DNA of 9,071 bases, taken from the NCBI GenBank assembly GCA_964478915.1, contig CAYZKG010000114.1, positions 1 through 9,071 on the forward strand. Reading direction: 5' to 3'. The translations under genes and the position numbers were made by a program. This DNA comes from CAYJUM01 sp964478915 (GTDB lineage: Bacteria; Nitrospirota; Nitrospiria; Nitrospirales; Nitrospiraceae). Under the pieces are notes generated by a model that searched no databases, had not been told where the DNA came from, and saw nothing but the letters and a program-made list of their open reading frames with translations. Below, one piece after another: positions 6,441 through 9,071 of this stretch (positions are counted from its first letter, which is position 1; every line of letters begins with the position of its first letter).

Positions 6441-7210
6441 GAGGCGTGCCTTCGCGGCAGGTTTCCGTAGGGTGTCTGTGTCTCCGAGAAGCCGTGCGCC
6501 TGCAACCAGTATTCCACCTGGGGCACCTGCCAGATGAAGTCGACGTCGCAGCCGCCCCACTGCTTCAGCGGCGCGATGCGACGTCCCATCCATCGCTGCG
6601 GCAAGAGGCCGTTGCGCAAGTCCTCCAGACACCGCGGACGCACGATCGAGACCGACATGTCCGCAAAGTAGACGTCCCCTTGCGAGTCTCGGTCACAGTT
6701 AAGCGTCGCAGGATCGCCAAAGGTTTCGAACGGCACGAACGGGCGCAGGAGTCCATCCGGTCCAACCTTCCGAGCCCGCAGCGGACTCCACATGTTGTAG
6801 GAGGAGACGGTCACGGCCGAGTCCAGCGCCGGATCATGGCGCAGCAGCTCGATGCCTTGGTCAATTGTCTCGGCCAGAATCGTCGGTCCGTTGCAGAAGA
6901 GCAGCGCCATCAACTCGACAGGCTTCTTCAGCGTGTCGCGCAGATAGCGAAACCCATGCGCATACGCATCCTCACCCAGCGCCGTCTTGGTGGCCAGCTC
7001 CGGCGGCCGCTCGATGATCGAGGCCCCATAGTCGCGCGCAATCGCCTTGATCCGATCCGAGTCTGTCGAGACATAGATCTCATCGACCCCTTGGGCGTGC
7101 TGAGCCGCCAGGAGCGGATAGGCCATCAGCGGCCGTCCCAAGACAGGGTGCGTATTCTTCCCGGGGAACCCCACGCTTCCTTCACGGCCCAATGCGAGCG
7201 CGATGACCAT
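6425..7210 (-). CDS. Acylneuraminate cytidylyltransferase-like CMP-sugar synthetase (NeuA/PtmB type)
   Basis: Members of this family join CTP to an ulosonic acid (sialic, legionaminic, pseudaminic or Kdo-like) to give the CMP-sugar used by glycosyltransferases. The 261-residue length is slightly above bacterial NeuA domains. The N-terminal nucleotide-binding loop is GREGSVGFPGKN (8-19), followed by a GRPLMAYPL segment (25-33) and EIYVSTDSDRI (44-54). The metal-binding DVD is at 222-224, followed by a typical FIWQ. Two deviations stand out: Val13 replaces the Lys usual in the GGSK part of the loop, and FCNGPT (105-110) takes the place of the usual QPTSP-type segment. The start at 7210 lies 2 nt after the radical SAM stop and has no clear Shine-Dalgarno, so it probably relies on coupling; the frame runs open to 7330, inside the upstream gene. 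It overlaps the next gene by 16 nt. The exact sugar is unknown. Confidence 0.85.
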   Translation of the reverse strand: MVIALALGREGSVGFPGKNTHPVLGRPLMAYPLLAAQHAQGVDEIYVSTDSDRIKAIARDYGASIIERPPELATKTALGEDAYAHGFRYLRDTLKKPVELMALLFCNGPTILAETIDQGIELLRHDPALDSAVTVSSYNMWSPLRARKVGPDGLLRPFVPFETFGDPATLNCDRDSQGDVYFADMSVSIVRPRCLEDLRNGLLPQRWMGRRIAPLKQWGGCDVDFIWQVPQVEYWLQAHGFSETQTPYGNLPRRHASCSTA

Positions 7211-7212
7211 GG

Positions 7213-8382
7213 TCAGACGACCGTGCAGCGATTGCACGGGCTGCAGTGTGACCGCTGATTCGTCAGATGCTGTTGGCGCAGTCGCTCGTACGCGTCCGAC
7301 CGCCAGAGGTTGCTCAGGCTGCGGTCGCATGCGCTCCCCACGGCAAGGGTGGATTTGTAATCCACGTCACACGGATTCGCGGTCCCATCCCACCACATGA
7401 ACATGCGGCGCCAGAGGTCAGAACACGGGGTGGCAATATCGTTGACCGGCCGCGCGTAGGTATTCTCCCACGGGTTGTACGTCACGAACGCCACCTGGTC
7501 CACGAGCTCCCCCCAGTACGCGGCCATCTCCCCGACGTCCGGCGTGCCTGGGACCTTCACGCCGCTGACCCGGGTGATCGTCCGGGCGTGCGGATAGGAC
7601 GCGGCGCGGATGTCGCGGAAGCGCTCGATGTTCTCCCGCACGCACTCGAGGCTGCCCCCAACCCGGAGGCGGCTGTACGCGGGCTCGGAGGCCGCGTCCA
7701 CGGAGAACACCACCGTGTTCACATCCGCCTGCAGGATCGCGTGGCAGTGCGCCTCGGTCAAGCGCGACGCATTGGTGTTGATCTTCAGCGCCAGGAACTT
7801 CCCGCGCGCGTAGGCCATCATGGCCGCCATGTCCGGGCAGAGGAACGGTTCCCCGCGTGAGGCCAAGGTTACCGCCTCGCACCGGCCCTCCGCCTGGTCG
7901 ATCAGCCGCTTGAAGAGGTCCAGGGACATCATCCCCATGTGGCCGCTCGTGCGCCTGGTGAACGTGCGGTCCGTCTGGTAGCAGAACACGCACCGGTAGT
8001 TGCAGGAGGACGCCGGTTCGATCTGTAGGCACGGCGGGAACTCGTCCAAGCGTTTGCGCTGCGGGTAGACCTCATACCGGTAGCGGTACCAGAGGTATCG
8101 CGGCAGTTGCTCGTCGGAGAGCCGACCGATTTCCTCAACCACATAGCTCTGGAGCGCAAACGGCGGCCCCACCTCGCTGGCCGGCCGCCGGCCGAGCAGC
8201 TCATCACAGGCGGTGCGCACCAGCACCGCGGCCTCCGCGGATAAGCCCGCTGCGGCCAACCGTTCTCGGATCCGTCGGATGCGCCCCAGCGCATCCTCCG
8301 CCGGCGGCCGCTGGTGGCGGAGTGCCGCGAAGCTATCGTGCTTCTGGTACACCACTGGCTCACGCGCCGGAACCGACTTCAT
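7213..8382 (-). CDS. Radical SAM/SPASM domain protein
   Basis: This 389-residue protein is a radical SAM enzyme with a C-terminal SPASM-like auxiliary cluster domain. The CxxxCxxC motif that binds the catalytic 4Fe-4S cluster is C127, C131, C134 (CNYRCVFC). A GGEP-like SAM-contact motif reads SRGEPF at about 175-180. The C-terminal cysteines C320, C338, C352, C380, C383, C386 follow the SPASM layout, including a WDG strand before C338 and the closing CSPCNRC-type cluster. About 110 residues before the barrel match no domain I recognise. I chose the ATG at 8382, which forms an ATGA overlap with the methyltransferase stop; the frame extends to an ATG at 8430 inside that gene, but that start is less likely. 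SPASM enzymes often act on peptides, but relatives occur in polysaccharide loci. Here a radical-based sugar modification (dehydration, epimerisation or deoxygenation) is inferred, not shown. Confidence 0.88.
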   Translation of the reverse strand: MKSVPAREPVVYQKHDSFAALRHQRPPAEDALGRIRRIRERLAAAGLSAEAAVLVRTACDELLGRRPASEVGPPFALQSYVVEEIGRLSDEQLPRYLWYRYRYEVYPQRKRLDEFPPCLQIEPASSCNYRCVFCYQTDRTFTRRTSGHMGMMSLDLFKRLIDQAEGRCEAVTLASRGEPFLCPDMAAMMAYARGKFLALKINTNASRLTEAHCHAILQADVNTVVFSVDAASEPAYSRLRVGGSLECVRENIERFRDIRAASYPHARTITRVSGVKVPGTPDVGEMAAYWGELVDQVAFVTYNPWENTYARPVNDIATPCSDLWRRMFMWWDGTANPCDVDYKSTLAVGSACDRSLSNLWRSDAYERLRQQHLTNQRSHCSPCNRCTVV

Positions 8383-9071
8383 GGCGCTCGCGGCCCCTCT
8401 CGAGGCGCTCGAAAGAGCCGCGCCGTGCACCCGTAATACCGGCTGTCGAGCGCTGGATGAGACGACTTGGTCAGGACGAGCGACCGCACCTGCGTGCAGC
8501 CCAGGCGTTCAAAGACCCGCCGGTAGTTCCTGGCAAACACGTAGCTGCAATGCGCCGCTTCGGTCTCGATGACACAGAGGTACTTCCGGGCCACCCGCAC
8601 CATCTCCTGAAACACCCGGGCGCTGGTCGGATGGACGTGCATCAGCACGGCCACGGTCAAGAGGACATCCCGGCTGCCCGTCGCGGCGGCCGGGAGCAGC
8701 GTCTCCACGCTCCCGCACGAGATCGCGGCGCGCTGGGCCACCTCCGGGAAGGTCCGCCGCAGGTGCTCAATGGCGTGCGGGTTGATCTCGATCCCCGCCA
8801 GATTTGTGTAGCCAAGCGCCTGCAGGGCGTGCAGGTGCTCCCCGCTGTTGCACCCGAGTTCCATGATCCGGTCGGTTCGCCGCACCTCAGGGCTCCAAAA
8901 CTCGCGCAGGAACCGGCCGAGGCGGTGTGGGGAGGCTGCGTAGGCTTCGGGTCGGTTGTCCACCCGCGGGTCCTCGTTGGTCAGCGTCTGCCAATAGGCA
9001 TGACATTCTTCCCTCGTCATCAGCCACGGCGGCGTCCGCCCCCGTTCCGTGAGCCACTGGTTCAGGGGCCC
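8379..9071 (-). CDS. Class I SAM-dependent methyltransferase (5' end probably outside window)
   Basis: This is a small-molecule or sugar-type methyltransferase that would use S-adenosylmethionine in the cytoplasm. Counting from the ATG at 9020 (213 residues), motif I ELGCNSG is at about 54-60, the acidic strand-2 motif GIEINP at 76-81, and the post-motif strand LTVAVLMHVHP at 121-131, all in normal order for the Rossmann-like fold. I extend the call to the window edge because the same frame stays open for 17 more codons with protein-like residues (LNQWLTERGRTPPWL before the Met), and the ATG at 9020 has no Shine-Dalgarno sequence. A start at 9020 remains possible. The stop TGA at 8379 overlaps the ATG of the radical SAM gene as ATGA, so the two are likely co-translated. 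The substrate cannot be told; a sugar or lipid-linked glycan intermediate is inferred from the neighbours. Confidence 0.85.
   Translation of the reverse strand, partial: GPLNQWLTERGRTPPWLMTREECHAYWQTLTNEDPRVDNRPEAYAASPHRLGRFLREFWSPEVRRTDRIMELGCNSGEHLHALQALGYTNLAGIEINPHAIEHLRRTFPEVAQRAAISCGSVETLLPAAATGSRDVLLTVAVLMHVHPTSARVFQEMVRVARKYLCVIETEAAHCSYVFARNYRRVFERLGCTQVRSLVLTKSSHPALDSRYYGCTARLFRAPREGPRAP

Noticed and set aside
6441..6632. N-terminal extension of the SDR
   Set aside because: The added residues are an out-of-frame reading of the cytidylyltransferase gene; the SDR fold starts properly at the ATG at 6440.
7211..7330. N-terminal extension of the cytidylyltransferase
   Set aside because: It overlaps the conserved SPASM cysteines of the upstream gene and would place 40 non-family residues before the nucleotide loop.

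Overview
The window is a compact single-strand operon fragment. All convincing genes lie on the minus strand and are read from high to low coordinates. The DNA is GC-rich by eye, genes abut or overlap by a few bases, and a 10-base N run interrupts one gene, which looks like a draft or metagenome assembly. The gene content (CMP-sugar activation, NAD(P)-dependent sugar enzymes, a GT-B-like transferase, a heparinase-fold enzyme) points to a surface-glycan locus of a bacterium, probably an uncultured Gram-negative one. The sequence alone does not identify the phylum.

Layout in order of transcription: (1) class I SAM methyltransferase, 9071-8379, probably 5'-truncated by the window edge; (2) radical SAM/SPASM protein, 8382-7213; (3) acylneuraminate (NeuA/PtmB-like) cytidylyltransferase, 7210-6425; (4) classical SDR, 6440-5694; (5) extended SDR (NAD-dependent NDP-sugar epimerase/dehydratase), 5692-4772; (6) a possible 12-residue minicistron, 4775-4737; (7) HAD phosphatase, 4737-4093; (8) 660-residue GT-B-like transferase, 4089-2107; (9) heparinase II/III-family protein, 2096 to beyond base 1, with no stop codon in the window. 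Every junction is -16 to +10 nt and there are ATGA and TGATG overlaps, so the block is probably one translationally coupled transcript. Its promoter lies beyond base 9071 and its terminator beyond base 1. There is no gene-free stretch over 300 bases.

Working together (inference): the SDRs and perhaps the radical SAM enzyme would make or modify a sugar. The cytidylyltransferase would activate a nonulosonic/Kdo-like acid as its CMP derivative, the HAD enzyme may remove a phosphate from the precursor, the large transferase would attach the sugar, and the methyltransferase and heparinase-fold enzyme would finish or remodel the glycan. No nonulosonate synthase (NeuB-like) or 2-epimerase (NeuC-like) is present here, so the sugar is not identified.

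The clearest structural oddity is a 96-bp GC-rich multi-hairpin insert inside the heparinase gene. It is flanked by a perfect 9-bp direct repeat and is exactly 32 codons long, so it keeps the frame open. A second perfect palindrome lies near the 3' end of the same gene at 22-40.
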